In this document: positions 22,783-35,106 of the stretch, piece after piece
How the letters are laid out: every line of letters starts with the position of its first letter
Position numbering within the stretch: the first letter of the stretch is position 1
NCBI GenBank assembly: GCA_023653785.1
Contig: JAMKCH010041292.1
Span: 51,746-115,745 of the forward strand
Direction of reading: 5' to 3'
DNA from: Ophioderma brevispina
Taxonomy: Eukaryota > Echinodermata > Ophiuroidea > Amphilepidida > Ophiodermatidae
Length of the DNA stretch: 64,000 bases
Position numbers and translations under genes: made by a program
The notes under the pieces: model-generated
Told to the model about the DNA's origin: nothing
Databases searched by the model: none
The model's input: the letters and a program-made list of their open reading frames with translations, nothing else

Positions 22783-24904
22783 CTATCTCAGCCATTTTCA
22801 GCCCACTGCAGGGCGAAGACCTCATCAAGCTGGTGCCACGTGGACCTGGACATTCTTCCTCTGCTGCTCTCATCATACAAAACCACCAATTTAATCCTAA
22901 TCTTGTTTCTCGACTACCCCTACTTCGTGAACTGTCACTGGCTGCCATTCTGTGCATGTTTGTCATCTATCATGCATTTGATCGTGTTCTGGTCCTGTCC
23001 ATCGCCATTTTTTATTTTTGATATGTTTAATGATAGAGTCTTTGAACTTAGGTCTGCTCTCTTATCCATTTCACGTCTTCCTATTTCTTTTGGTGATACC
23101 TAGCATACTCTTTCCATATTCTTTGTCGGTTTGAGTTCTGCTCCATTGTTTTAGTGACAGCCCATGTCTCTGCTCCATAGCTCATTGCAGTGTGGCAGGA
23201 GATATAGTCCCCCGGGATCACTGTCGCGGAAACGCTTTATTCTGTCGTCTATGGCGCTGGGGACTTGGTTCCTGCCGGATCAATCTCCTTTCACACCGGT
23301 ATGATGCATTTATTGACACCTTGCGCTTTCAGACGTTTACTTTACTTTCCAGATGGCGTATTCATTTTCACCAGTTGCCCTAGGTAATATTACATTTGTC
23401 AGTTGTTGTGATTGTATCATTGTTGACTCTAATTTCTTTGGTTGTAGCCTAACTGATTGAACAAACTTGGATTCTTCCATGTTGATCTTTAGCACTTATT
23501 TGTTGCTTTCACTGTTAAAGTACATTGAGCATTGTTCCAGTTCTTGTGCATTGTCTTGTAAATAGGACGAGTGTTCATCTGCAAAACGAGATGATTTAGA
23601 GTTCTCCATGGATGTTGATTCCCTTTTCATCCCAGATAGAGTCTTCTGAAGATACCTCCAGTGCTGCATGAAGCGTTTGATGCTATTGTATACCCTGCTC
23701 TACCTCTCATTATTTATCTTGTCACCTTACATGTGGAGTCTTATACATGGTTGTTCCGACTGTTATTTTCTTGGTGATCTTTTATGTACGTCGAATGTAT
23801 TCCCTGGTTTGTAAGAGCTTCAAGTACAGATTGGGATTTCTAGGCTATCGAATGCCTTCTCATAATCGACAAAGGATAAACACAGAGGCTACCTGTATTC
23901 TCCATGTTTTCGGATGGATCCGGTTCCTAACATGTAGGTGTCATGTTGAGAAAAACCGCTTCTGAAGCCAGTTGTTTCCCGCGGTTGGTTGAAATCTAGG
24001 ATGTTGTGCTGCGATTAGTTAGGCACCTTGTGAAAAGCTTATTTACGTGTGACAGGAGGCTGATGGATGTGTTTTGAGGTCCGTAATCTCTCTTTCTTAT
24101 GAATTAGTAGAATGATGTGGCATTATTCCAACTATCTGGAATCTCCTGCAATCTGATACACTGGGTGAACAAGAGTGCTAGTTCTTACAAATTGGGTCTC
24201 CTCCTTCTTTGAGGAGCTCAGTCATACTTCATCTTCAACCCGGGTGCCTTCCCTCTTTCATTTCTTTCAGGCTTTCCTGATTTCATCACTTGATATGTCT
24301 TGTATACTTCATCTTCTTTATATTTATTTATTTTTCGGGTATGGAAGGCCTTTTCTTGCTAGAGTACAGATCCTTGTAGAATTCTTCTACCCTATGGGTG
24401 GTCTCTTCTTGTCGTTGATGATTTATCCATCATTAGACTTGGAGTGCTACTACCTGCGATATTCCTAGAACAAGGCTTCTTTTTGTTCCCTTGAGGCTTC
24501 TGTTTTATTGTATAGCTTGTTCAATCTTGGTCTTGCTGTATTTTCTGATTCCGGATAGTCTTACACGTTTCCGCATACTCCACCTTCTCTATGCCACCTT
24601 CTTGCTTCAGTTCCCTTCTCTTTCTCATCAGTTTGAGTGTTTCTTTTGACAGTTTATTTTCTTTGGTATGTTTCTTTTTCCCTGTTACTTTGTTTGCCGA
24701 TTTAGTGACAATATTCACTATTTCCTCACAATATGAATTCACATTTTGGTCTTCCAGTTCATCTTTTAGCAACTGGAATTGATTTTGTATTTCTGTCTGG
24801 TACTCCTCTGCCTTTTGTTGGAGATTATCAAGGTCTACCTGTGGCTTCCTCTTCTTCACTAACCTTGATCTTTCCAATCTCATGTTGATCTCGACTTTTG
24901 CTTT
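22783..24904 (-). pseudogene. Decayed non-LTR retrotransposon (RTE/CR1-like reverse transcriptase element)
   Basis: Minus-strand readings in several frames resemble endonuclease/reverse-transcriptase elements. 24521-24883 reads RLVKKRKPQVDLDNLQQKAE, then KLSKETLKLMRKRRELKQ, the linker before the reverse transcriptase. About 23100-23190 reads MSYGAETWAVTKTMEQ, and about 22800-22850 reads TWHQLDEVFALQWAENG, both from the region after it. Stops and frameshifts abound and the catalytic core could not be read. Its 5' end at about 24904 abuts the interrupted foldback. A family B hairpin repeat (23187-23300) sits inside it. Confidence 0.65.
23187..23300. repeat. Hairpin repeat family B, copy 2 (inside the non-LTR remnant)
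   Basis: Starts gcagtgtggcaggagatata, then gtcccccgggatcac, and ends ggttcctgccgga. It matches the ends of the copy at 30672-30826 and must be younger than the retroelement it interrupts. Confidence 0.55.
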
Positions 24905-25563
24905 TACAAGATGGAATATACTGAGCTAAATATGAAATTAAATGACCATATGACCCCCAGGCAACAATGGAAGTGCGATTTTGAAAATAAATTTTAACAA
25001 ACCTTGTAACCATAAAATCATAAATATCAAAAGAAAAATCAGTGAACCCTTATATGCTAACAGCATTTACATTTGCATCTTCCCTGTACAAACCTATGGG
25101 AAATATGGATCATAGTTACTGATCCCAGGAAAATACAAGATTGTCAAAAAATAGAATTATTTGGATTATACCTGTGCTAATTGGTTCATTTACAGCAGAT
25201 ATCAACATTTACATGTATCCCAAAATGAATTTTGTTGATGCAGGGTTGTGAAATGTATGTAGTACTTTTCTTTCAAATTTGTCTTGAGTTTCAAGACGAT
25301 ATAATGAAACTCAATTTTTATTAAATTTTGGTGATGTTTTATGACCCCTCATGTGTGGTGTAAGGTTTATTTATAAAGATCGACTGGGGAAGTGGTTTCC
25401 TGGGGGGTGCCCTTAGGTACCAACATGAGTGAAAATACCATAAGCACTTAAGTATTAAATATAATTGACCAAAGATGAAATCGTTTTAAACAAACACACT
25501 TTTCCGTTTTCTTGGGATGAAAAACAATAATGAAAAATGTTAATCTAACTGGAAAAACTTATT

Positions 25564-27079
25564 ATTTTGTTCATTGTGAGGACTACTGTCATAGTTTGTG
25601 AAAATGTGGCAGTGCTGCTGTAACAAGATATGAAATATAATGAAAAATGTTAAACTGGAAAACTGATTTTGTTCAATGCGAGGACTACTGTCACACCACT
25701 TGCAATGGACATGTTTTGAGCAGGCATGTAGTCACGGGTGGTGAGGGATGGAGGGGGCGCTTGACTTTTCAAACCACCAAAATATACAATTTTGGTTTTA
25801 AGGGCACACAATAATAATATTGATACTATCAAGATTTGTAAAGTGCATGTATCCACCCAAGAACCACAATGCCGCTTTGCAAGGATGTGCGCTATATTAT
25901 TTAGCAACATATGAGGCATTCAGGTTCTTTTTTTTTTGGGGGGGGGGCTCCTTTTTTGTATTTTTGTTTTCTGGGGGACTGATGAACACTAAATGGAATT
26001 GCCAAAAACAACAACCACCTATTACATACATACCAATGATACCATACCACATATAATTACAATATGAGGTAAGGCATGCTAATCTACCAAGGGCTCAGTC
26101 ATAGCCTTGGATGGGCACATGTTAACAACAGTTGACCATGCATGTTCTGGGTATCATAAATCATACTAAAATACAGGGGTATATTTGCTCAATGTATTGG
26201 TGATTGAAAGCTATTGAACTGCGCCATGGGAATTGAGATTTTATTAGCGCATAGTAAGTAAACCTGCTTAATATGATATCAATATAGTGCGGTCATGGGC
26301 CATGTTTTATTATGAAGATGTTTGCCATTGTCTTATATTCCAGAGTCTGCTTGCATGAAGACCGTTACTAGTATATAATCCAAATCTTAGCAGCATAAGC
26401 TAATAGGTATTTGGGTATTGTTGTAAAGGGCTCCCTCATGTAGCCTCTTTGTAGCTTATGGAGGGCAAAATGTCTATACGGGCTTCACTTAAAAGCTCCA
26501 TAACAAAGGGCAGCTATGCAACATCTTCCCTTTCTTCATTTAGGTAATAAATGGATGCATACTCTAAACTTAGCTTTTTCCAGAGAGCATGCCCCTGAAT
26601 TTTCTCAGACTTTTATCATTTATTTGATACAAGTGTATTTTGGGGATAAAAAACACCTTGTGTACATAATTAAGTAGTTGTAAAACACCAACTTAAAATT
26701 TATGTTGAAATATATATAACTATGATGATTACAGAGGACCTCTTTCTCTCCTTATCTGGCAATGTCCTTTGTATTAGTGTGTCTCCCTGCACTATTGTCA
26801 GTGATTGCATAGGCGACAGAAAACTATGACTTAAATTACAAGAATATTAATTAACTCTTTGAAAACTTGGCACATGAGGTGTTTCCTAAAAGTTGTAAGA
26901 TACTGAACAGTTTTTAGGTGTAATGGCAGTCACAAATGTGGGGCTTCAATGGCAAATAAGCTGGCATCCTATGTGTTGTTGAATTCCATCGGAATACCTG
27001 CAAGTCATATTTTTTCAAAACAGGTCCACATAAAAAACCTTAGCTTTGGGTCTAGACTTAAGTAGAACTATGAACTTAC
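25564..27079. other. Intron, nothing recognised
   Basis: Intronic DNA between Calx-beta 1 and Calx-beta 2, with a poly-T/G run at 25928-25948. No exon or well-defined repeat seen. Confidence 0.45.
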
Positions 27080-27307
27080 AGTCATCATCAACGATTGTGA
27101 TCCGAGCAAAGTTGGTAGCTTCCTGTACATGGCCAGGCTGTGGGTCTGACAGCCTCAATCCAAACGTTTCCATAACTTCAACCTCGTCGTCGTCATTGAT
27201 ATCAATCTTTACTCTTTGAGTCATCTGGCCTACCTCAAAGTGCACCCGAGTGTCCACTCTTGGAAAGTCATCAATCACCTGCGCGTTCCCTTTTACGGTG
27301 AACATTC
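27080..27307 (-). CDS. Exon: Calx-beta domain 1, C-terminal half
   Basis: This 228-nt exon, phase 1 to phase 1, has acceptor ttactag and donor gtaagt. It reads FTVKGNAQVIDDFPRV, later VKIDINDDDEVEVMETFGL, and closes with ITIVDDD. This matches the Calx-beta second half, including the I-x-DDD-E acidic turn, the METFGLRLSDP strand and the terminal VDDD. The upstream exon supplies one base, making an Arg codon, and the downstream Calx-beta exon follows without a linker, so the two Calx-beta domains are directly adjacent as in other tandem Calx-beta proteins. Confidence 0.92.
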
Positions 27308-27356
27308 CTAGTAAGAGAGCAGGCCAAAGAAAAAATATCCAGACATTAAGGACTTA

Positions 27357-27900
27357 AAGTGACAGTAGGAGATTTTTGAAGGACACAAATTTCTTTCAAA
27401 TTTCACTGGATCGGTTGTAGACCACCTACCGAGAACGTTTGGAAGGTTTATTGGACAAACAGGTGCAAAAGAAAACCGCAAACCTTGTTTTGAACTTGCC
27501 TGCTATCGTAATCGTTCCCCATAGAAAAGCATGCTTTGAATGTCTGTCGTGCACGACCAGAAATTACTTAATCATCAAACTTAATACATAAAGATAGCGT
27601 ATTCGGCTTATTTATTCAGGTGTGGATCTAATACATTGGTAAGCATTCAAATATGTAAAAAACTAGGTTCAAGAAAAATGGGGCGCTTCTTTCTGGAAAT
27701 CTCCCTATGTCTCTTTTTAACGTACTCGCATGCTGACAACTAAAATTATGCACATATTAAAGAAAGAAAACACCCAAGGACAATTTCCAGAAAGAAGCGC
27801 CCTTTTTTCTCGAACCCGGTTTTCTCATATTTGGAATGCTTATCAATGTATTAGACACACTTGAAGTGAAATAAGCCGAATATTCCGTCTTAGGTAATAA
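27357..27900. repeat. Dispersed repeat with internal inverted repeat
   Basis: 27357-27560 matches 56735-56940 (shared cggttgtagac, gaaggtttattggacaaaca, gaacttgcctgctatcgtaa, gtcgtgcac). The adjoining 27600-27720 is an inverted copy of 27770-27895 (gggcgcttctttctggaaat / tttccagaaagaagcgccc, and cggcttatt / aataagccg). Confidence 0.65.
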
Positions 27901-28199
27901 GATGACATGAATGGATGAGTTAGTATTTTTGTCGTACACAACGAAAGAAGAAAATTAAAGCATTGATTTTTCTAGTAGGGATAATACATAGCAGGAAAGT
28001 CAAACATGTTTTGGTTTTGGTTTTTGCTTGTTTGTCCAATAATAAACCTTCGAATCGTTCTTGGAGGTGTTCCACAACCAGCCCGTAGCAGGGGCAATTT
28101 ATGTGCGGGGGTTGCGGACGGGGGTGCGGAGGATTTTGCCAGACGCGGAACCCTTTTGCGTACCAAATAAACCAATTTGACCCAAGGTTTTTCACGTCA

Positions 28200-28275
28200 G
28201 TCTCCAATTGAAAGACTGGGGGGGGGGGGAGGGGTAAAAAAAAGGGGGCGGGGGGGGGGAGGGGGGGGAGGGTGA
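28200..28275. repeat. G-rich tract, G-quadruplex potential
   Basis: Many consecutive runs of four or more G separated by short A/T/C linkers on the plus strand. Non-coding, within the intron between the Calx-beta 1 half exons. Confidence 0.7.
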
Positions 28276-29190
28276 GTAAATGTTGACATCATGCGCAGCG
28301 TTAAAAAAGCTTAATAACACCACAAGCGTAATGCAATAGCATTAACCGCTGGCTTATTCTATCATATACCATGCAGAACAACCAGACTATAAAAACCAAA
28401 TTTTAGGCAAGCGACAAACTTTGACATCAAGCGGACTTAAAAATGAAAAAGCCAGACCTTCACACATCATCAAACGGACCTTTGGTCATTGTTGGGCCAC
28501 CCACGCACCCCCCCACCCACGGCTACGGCCCTGTCCACAACCGATCAAGTGCAAATTGAGAGGATATTTGTATTACAAAAAAAAACTCCTGTCATAAACA
28601 TGATGTGAAAGCAAACATCCAGACACATGTTTAAATACATATCTAGAAACTAACCGCTAATTGTACTCGGTAGACATGTCAGTACACTACAGTCAAGTTT
28701 TAATCGGCATTATTTATCCCGTTCTATACGTGCTTTCTAAAGCAAATCAGTTTGAGTTTTTTGCCTACTCAAATTTTTAGGGTACGGTAATGTAACTGGT
28801 CATAGTGTCTCCAGGGTTACGAAGACATATGGGTGCTCACAGATTTTAAATACAAAACTATAGCATGACTACTTGCGGCCCGCCTTCCGAGCAACCTTTC
28901 TAGTTAACACCTGTGATTTCCTTGGCCAGAACAGAATTAATAAAAAATTGTATCAAGTGAATTGACTTACATTAAGGTATGGTAGCCATACGCAATCCAA
29001 TCGAGAGCAGTCAACAGTGTCATTACCAGTAAATTATCCAGATCATTGTGATTCTTGATGAAATATAAGGCCCACTTTGAAATAATTTAGATTCGAGCAA
29101 TCAGTTTTTGAAGTAGATTGGTATATAAATTGGGCAAAAATCACAGAGAATTCCTTTAAATATTATTGTGTATTGTGATGTATTACTTAC
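28276..29190. other. Intron, nothing recognised
   Basis: Intronic DNA inside Calx-beta domain 1 with one C-rich run at 28505-28520. Nothing else identified. Confidence 0.4.
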
Positions 29191-29298
29191 TGACAGAACC
29201 AGCAACCGATGTGTCTCCCGTTCTTGTTATGACAACTATTACTTCAAGGTCAGATTCATGCACTTCATATTCAGTTGGCAAGAAGGCATAGATTGATT
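29191..29298 (-). CDS. Exon: Calx-beta domain 1, N-terminal half
   Basis: This 108-nt exon, phase 1 to phase 1, has acceptor cctttgtag and donor gtaagt. It reads ESIYAFLPTEYEVHESDLE and then VIVVITRTGDTSVAGSV. The F-x-x-x-Y-x-V-x-E opening and the R-T-G-D turn fit Calx-beta. It lines up with the first-half exon of domain 2 (105 nt, one codon shorter), with the intron at the same position, which indicates tandem duplication of a two-exon domain. Confidence 0.9.
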
Positions 29299-30411
29299 CT
29301 ACAAAGGAAATAATATGCCTTAATTATCTTATATGAAACCTATTAATTTTCCATGATGGCTCTAATAACCAAACAGCCCTCTTACAGATTTGGCAGCGAC
29401 AGGAGTACACTTTTTTGTTTTCAAAGCTGATGAGGGAACTACATTAGGTAACTACATCCACAGCCTTTCCATGGTAGACTCTGAATTAAGTCTGCTCACA
29501 ATAAACAATTGCCCCAGTATTCAAAACGTGTAATTTCATTGATTACATTTTTGTTAAAAAGCGAATGTTTCAGGGTTGTATTTGTATTGTACCACTTGCA
29601 GAAACAACTATCAAATTTGGAATGGAACGGTTAAGTATTATGTTTTACATAAACTTGTATGTATTTTCAAAATCAATGAAAAAAGCCCTCCTCATAAGAC
29701 TTCCATTGTCTTCTGTCTCTAGCTACGCTGTTCCAATTATACAGCATGTACTTTGTTCTACTATTGACTAAATTAAGTTGTTGACCAAAAACATCACTTA
29801 AACTCTCTTGGATGAATAATTGTAATTGTTATTACTTCACTTTACTATAAAAAGTAGTATAAATAATAGCTATAAGCCCGTCCATTATCTCAATGTTCAG
29901 AGATTTACTGATATAATGATTGCACCTAGTGTTTTGGCATTGTATTTCTAAGAGGCTTAAGTAGTAATCTGATACTGTATTTGAACAAGGTAACGGCCAA
30001 TGCAGATGCCACTATGCTTTAATTCAGCGTTAATTCAATTCTTCAGTTGTAAAAGAGTTACTTATTTTACCTAGATTATGCTCAGACTCTGCATTCTATA
30101 GTTTGTGTTATCTTAAGTTGTAGGTGACGTCACTGCGCCTTTTATGATACGCCGCCAAGAATCGCTCGCGCTATGCTTGGAATCATAGCATGATACGCAT
30201 GCGAATAAAGGCGGAATGATCGAGATGAAAGTGGGAATGGAAAGACGCAGTATGACATCACTATCCATTATTCACATTGCAAGGCTTCCGAATTTGGAAA
30301 CCTTATTTTAAAGAGGGTATGTGTTTTAATTTTTTTTCTTGAATTATCACACCCTCTAGTAATAGTGTATACTGTCAACTTTACACAATCACATCTTCTT
30401 GCAATACTTAC
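29299..30411. other. Intron with a possible small foldback
   Basis: The segment at about 30123-30262 begins gtgacgtcactgcgcctttt and ends cgcagtatgacatcac, which pair imperfectly, so a small MITE is possible. No exon seen. Confidence 0.4.
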
Positions 30412-30438
30412 CTGTGGGTCCAGTGTTTCCACCGCCAC
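30412..30438 (-). CDS. Gly-rich linker mini-exon between SEA 2 and Calx-beta 1
   Basis: This 27-nt exon, phase 1 to phase 1, has acceptor attttgtttcag-like sequence (aatttgtttcag) and donor gtaagt. It encodes GGGNTGPT with shared codons at each end. Skipping it would keep the frame. It is much shorter than the Gly/Asp mini-exons of the upstream array but has the same phase and composition, so it may be a distant relative. Its only role in sight is to space the second SEA domain from the first Calx-beta domain. Confidence 0.75.
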
Positions 30439-30671
30439 CTGAAACAAATTACAGAAGACATTCTCTTATCAAAAAAGTTGAAGCGATTAACACTTTCAAC
30501 CATAGTTAATTTATTTAGGTTATTGTAAGTCAGTGGCTCTAAGACAGACTGCAGGTCATGTTTGCCACAAACTTGCTGAGTGAGATCCGCGATTCCCTTC
30601 TACCCATGTTACTTTTCCGATGAATTTTTAAAGAAATGAAGTACTGGAAGTACTGGATGTGTAAAAAGGGG

Positions 30672-30826
30672 ATATGGTCCGGCAGGAACCATAGTCCGGG
30701 CTCCATACACGACAACGGAAGTGTGAAAATAATGTTGTGTGAAGAGTCAACTGATTTGGGTGCCCTATTCTTCACCGTTGTAGGCGGACTATGAGTCCGA
30801 AGGACTACATCTCCTGCCACACTGGT
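30672..30826. repeat. Hairpin repeat family B, copy 3
   Basis: It runs from ggtccggcaggaaccata to ctcctgccacactggt. The inner arms catagtccgggctccata and actatgagtccgaagg pair, with gacaacggaa and ttcaccgttg toward the centre. Intronic, between the Gly mini-exon and SEA 2. Confidence 0.65.
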
Positions 30827-31877
30827 AAGCACAGCCCCAGAAGAAAAAAATCTAATAAACATCATCACTTCAGTAGAGTTCACATTTCTTTCCTATATCT
30901 CGATTATGAACTTTGGACACAAGATGGTACCGTGACATGAAACATCTTGCACTTGCTTGAATCAGAAACATGCGAGTGGTAAGATCTAAATTTTGCCCCT
31001 TTTCCTTATATTCCTTGACATGGACACTTTAGAGAGAACTTTGCAGAAGAGATTCATCCATTCATTATATAATTAACTCTCTGCTATGTTAGCCTCGTTT
31101 TTGCTGCGTTTTACGGCGTTTTTTTAGTGCGTTGCTTGGACAGAATTCCATGTGCACTTTGAGTAGTACTTGTCTTTTGACAAATTTGCAAAGAAACGAT
31201 CAGGGCCGCGCGCAGGATTTATTTTGGGGTGCGGGACTTCGGAAACATGGATTTTTTTTGCTAAAAGTGGACCTAAACCACCTAAAAACGTCCTCTTTGG
31301 GACTTTTTGAACATTTAATCACCAAAACGTGGACTTTCTTGTCAAAATTTCTTTAAATTTTGGGTCTTTTTATATAAAAAAAAAATCAGCAAAAAGTGGA
31401 CCTTTTGCCCCGGCAAATCTTTATCTCCAAAGGTCATTTGCAAAGCCACCTAAAAATAAATCAAGCCAAGATCGATGTCTTTGGAAAGCTGAGAAAATGT
31501 GGATATACTAGGGGAGGAACATTTTTTAATACCACTCAAGAGTTTTCCTTGAAAATCACAAAACGTGGTTATACTTTTTAAGACTCACCCTGTATATGTT
31601 ACATAGCTTACCATCTCTTACCGTAAAACATTTGGAATCCTCTTAGCTTTACTCATTATGACTGAGTCTACCTCTCATACAACTTATTATACGGTGGCAA
31701 AAAATGAGATACCATTATGGCCATTTGTATTGAGATGATAGATGGCCTTATGTGGCCACGTTTGGACACTTTTGTTCAATTTGTATAATTTTGTATCCAT
31801 TAAATCTCTTATTGTGAGATATCCCAACAGTTTCTGTTTAAAAAAATGGAGTTCACACGAATTAATGCATGACTTAC
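30827..31877. other. Intron, no exon recognised
   Basis: A segment from about 31195 (gatcagggccgcgcgcagga) to 31580 has repeated gtggacctttt/aaacgtgg phrases and may be a degenerate dispersed repeat related in style to the G/C-rich segment at 8400. Confidence 0.35.
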
Positions 31878-32038
31878 TGTCTACTGGCACCCATTCTACT
31901 TCTTGTGGTGCAACCCTCAAAGATCCAAGCTTACCACTATTAGCTACATCTTGCAACACAGATAACAGTTCCTCCTCATTGTTAAAACTGACAGAAGCCA
32001 AGTCAAACATGACTTCAATGCCACTTGAGGCAGTTTGT
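31878..32038 (-). CDS. Exon: SEA domain 2, C-terminal half
   Basis: This 161-nt exon enters in phase 2 and leaves in phase 1, with acceptor ttaccctcag and donor gtaagt. It reads TASSGIEVMFDLASVSF, then NNEEELLSVLQDVANSG, and ends VEWVPVDS. The pattern G-x-x-V-x-F/Y-x-L, then an Asn/Glu helix L-x-x-x-L, matches the second half of SEA domains. The usual autoproteolysis motif G-S-V-V-V is not present (G-I-E-V instead), so self-cleavage is not expected. Domain joining with the exon at 32487-32655 is in frame. Confidence 0.85.
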
Positions 32039-32486
32039 CTGAGGGTAAAAACACCAAAAATTACAAGGTTAGGACACTAATAACAATTGACAACCTCACA
32101 ATGATCTGTGGGTCAAAAAGTGCAAAAGAGCACAATTATAAATTGCCTCAAATTTTAACCACTTAGAACTGCCTCCTGATATGCCTTAAAGCAATAATGG
32201 CACATTTTTGACGACACAGCTGTTTGAGAGTCTCAATAGGGTACTTCACTTTGAATTTCCTGGGCCAGGAATGATTCTCCGTCAGCTCCTGTTACCCTAC
32301 AAATATATTTTAGATGAGCGAAAAACTCAAGCATTCCTTGATAATTATGTAAAAATGTAGATCAGAATATTTCTGACTGAATCACTTTTTTGGTAAAGGC
32401 AAGTTGAGCAACACATAAATCTGAAGCTTATACCACCTGTTTTGACAATAGAATACTTACATGAATTGTATACAATAAACACTTAC

Positions 32487-32655
32487 ATGAATTGTATATT
32501 TGTGATGTACTGGTTTCCTGGTAGGCTTGCATAGATAGCTTCCAAGTCTTGGGTGATTTGTTCGGCTAAAGCCTGGTATTCTTGGGAGTTAGGGTCTGAT
32601 AAATCAGGGTCAAATTCCATATCAGCCAGGGTAAGTGATGTACGATGCTTGTCAA
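32487..32655 (-). CDS. Exon: SEA domain 2, N-terminal half
   Basis: This 169-nt exon runs from phase 1 to phase 2, with acceptor atttaatttag and donor gtaagt. It reads HRTSLTLADMEFDPDLSDP, then NSQEYQALAEQITQDLEAIY, and ends NQYITNIQF. The order strand, L-x-D-P-N-S-x-x-Y helix, second helix, then strand is typical of the SEA first half. It is the same length to the base, in the same phase and with the same intron position, as the homologous exon at 39975-40143, so the two SEA domains arose by duplication. Confidence 0.88.
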
Positions 32656-34626
32656 CTAAATTAAATACAGGTACAAGGACAATTTCACAATTAAATCAAC
32701 AATTTAAAATCATGCCAGTTATCAATAGTTATGTAAATAATGAAGCCTTTATTCACTAAAAACAGGCTATCGGAGCCTCATGCCATAGTGCATAAATCAG
32801 CAAATAGGGTTCACTCGAGATCTAGCAAAGAAATACAGACTGATTGATAGCTGGCAGGTACTTGGGGCATGGTCAAATTACAAGGTTTTTTTTATACCAC
32901 ACTATACAGCAAACAACCAGAATATAAAGCAAGTTATTCTCACGGTCGCATTCGTGTCATAAACCGGCTATTCCTTACCCTCCCTCTGAATACTGGAGTG
33001 AAAGATTACTAATGTGTTGAATAGGAAAGTTCAATTATATCTGAACAGCAGCCTAATCCTTCTACAAATCAATTCCAACTTCTTATATGTTGTGCATTTT
33101 GATATTCTCTCAATCACCTTTCAAGAAAATTTTAATCCATCACGTCAAAGCTGAAAGAATTTTCAAAGAGTAGAATTTCTACATATACTCCAATGCAAAG
33201 TTTCAGTCCAGATTTGGGGAGTAAATGCAATAACTGGAGCAAATACCCGGATGTGCGACCGTGAGAATACCTCCATGACCAATACTAGGAGAGCCCATCA
33301 CATGTAGTGGCTATTCAAAAATGTCAGTGCCATGCTAAAACACATTTTGGCATTTGTCCTTTATTCACAGGATTTCAGAGCAACAAAGTTTAAGCTAAAT
33401 TCTATCCTGTGTGGTAAGCCCTCTGTATAATATAGGCATTTCTAATAAATGACCCCCTCCATTTTTCACATACACACACGTTTTCATTTAGTACTCCATT
33501 TTCCACAAAAACATTCAATGTTTCATCCAAATAATCAAAATCAAACATTTATTAGGAAGAATGTGTTATGCGTGTATACTATGTAGGCACTTTTAGGTAC
33601 AAGTACTATTAGTGGCGGAGTGTAGTGCAGTGCACAGATCTCATGCGAGTGTTCAAATCTGGATAAAACTGAATTTTGGTACACAGGTACTTTGCATTGA
33701 TAATAAAAAAAAATGATGGAGGCACTTGTCACACCCCTTTCATGGTCCCCAGCATGGATTTCAAGGTTGCACAGGGGTAAAATCTGTAAATATTGTGGAA
33801 AAGTCAATTTTTGATTGTACAGGGTCAACAATTGGTACAGGTTGCTCCAATTTTTGTAAAACGTGGTTCAAGTTGTTTGGTTATTAACCAAAATGGTGAA
33901 TAAAGTCCACAGCTATTTGCAGCTATTGTATCCTATTGACTTATGACCTATTTTGTTGGAAAACATGAAAACTAAGCATAACAGAAAAGGCAAACTATTC
34001 CTTATTTGAATCCTTTAAGCCAGGGAAACGATTTGCACTACATATTACCTGAATCAAAGAAACTTTACACTTTTGACCCATGTACACGCCAAAATTGACT
34101 TTTTTCACTATTTTTACAGTTTTTACCCATAACTACGAAACTATAAGCCATAGATAGTGTAAACTAAACCTTTTTAGAATCCTTGTAACCAGACAAATAT
34201 AATGGTTTGCTTTTCAACACAATCTGAGCATTTTAAAATTCTACCCCTGTATAACCTTGAAACCCAAGCTGGGGTCCATTAGGGGTGTGGCAAATTGCTT
34301 CCATCAATTTATGGATTCTCAATGCCTAAGTACTTGTGTGCAAAATTCAAATTCTTATCCTGAAGCGCACACTTCTTCACTACAGTCCCTTGCTATATGT
34401 TACAAATGGGGAATACCTGCTTACACAACATAACCCGGTACTATCAATTAAGACATTTCTGTGTTGCATTATTGGCACATCTTAGTTGGAGAGTGTTGAT
34501 TCATTGTTATTTCACTGGTGGGTGTGCCTGTCCTTTGCCAATGGAAGAATGTTGGGTAGTACATGTTTTACTTTTTATGGTAGGTACTCATTGTGCACAC
34601 TTACTACATGAGTCCCACTAATTTTT
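32656..34626. other. Intron, nothing recognised
   Basis: Intronic DNA between the SEA 1 and SEA 2 exons. No exon or clear repeat was identified. Confidence 0.4.
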
Positions 34627-35105
34627 GTGTAAATTATGATTATTTGGTAATCCATTAGATACCAGCTTCTTCTCCTCCTACTTCCCATTCTGGAGTCTCT
34701 AGTGAGACACTGAACTAACACATGAGGGATCTGGTGTGTAATTATGATCATTTAGTAATCCATTACATAGAGTTTTCTTCCTCTCCCCCCCCCCCCCCAC
34801 TTGGCATTCTGGAGTCTCTGGTGACCACTGCATGAACCAACATACCACTAACCGGAGGAATCTTATTGTGTACGATTATGCTCATTTGGTAAATATCCCA
34901 CTACTTAATACCACTTCTTCTTCTCCCCCTACTTCCATTCTGGAGTCTCTGGAGACACTGAAATAACAACACAACAAAGGGGAATCTTGTTGTGTACATT
35001 ATGATCATTAGGTATCCCATCTTTACCCAGCTCTTTCCCCTCCTACTTCCCATTCTGGAATTCCTCTGGTGAGACACTTAATGAACCAAGTTGACCTGAA
35101 TCTTA
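34627..35105. repeat. Minisatellite, four units of about 115-130 bp
   Basis: Four diverged units each contain an attatgatcatttgg-like start, a c/t-rich stretch, cattctggagtctctggtga and a ggaatctt end. Approximate unit starts are 34627, 34736, 34869 and 34990. The last unit ends with the bases that form the donor site of the SEA 1 second-half exon. Confidence 0.75.
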
Positions 35106-35106
35106 C

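Larger units (their letters stand above)
21948..25563. repeat. Foldback element family C, second copy, interrupted
   Basis: The left arm 21948-22780 (tataggttttcccagtg, cgaaatgtgcat, a (gaaa)n centre at 22640-22690, then ggcctatacatacacc) and the right arm 24905-25563 (acaagatggaatatactgag… to the tggaaaaact end) correspond to the intact copy at 15008-15874. The 2.1 kb between them is a non-LTR retrotransposon remnant inserted near the gcaccacaagag point of the parent sequence. Confidence 0.65.

Noticed and set aside
22756..24468. Several plus-strand open frames
   Set aside because: They are antisense to the decayed minus-strand non-LTR element, whose protein motifs are clear.
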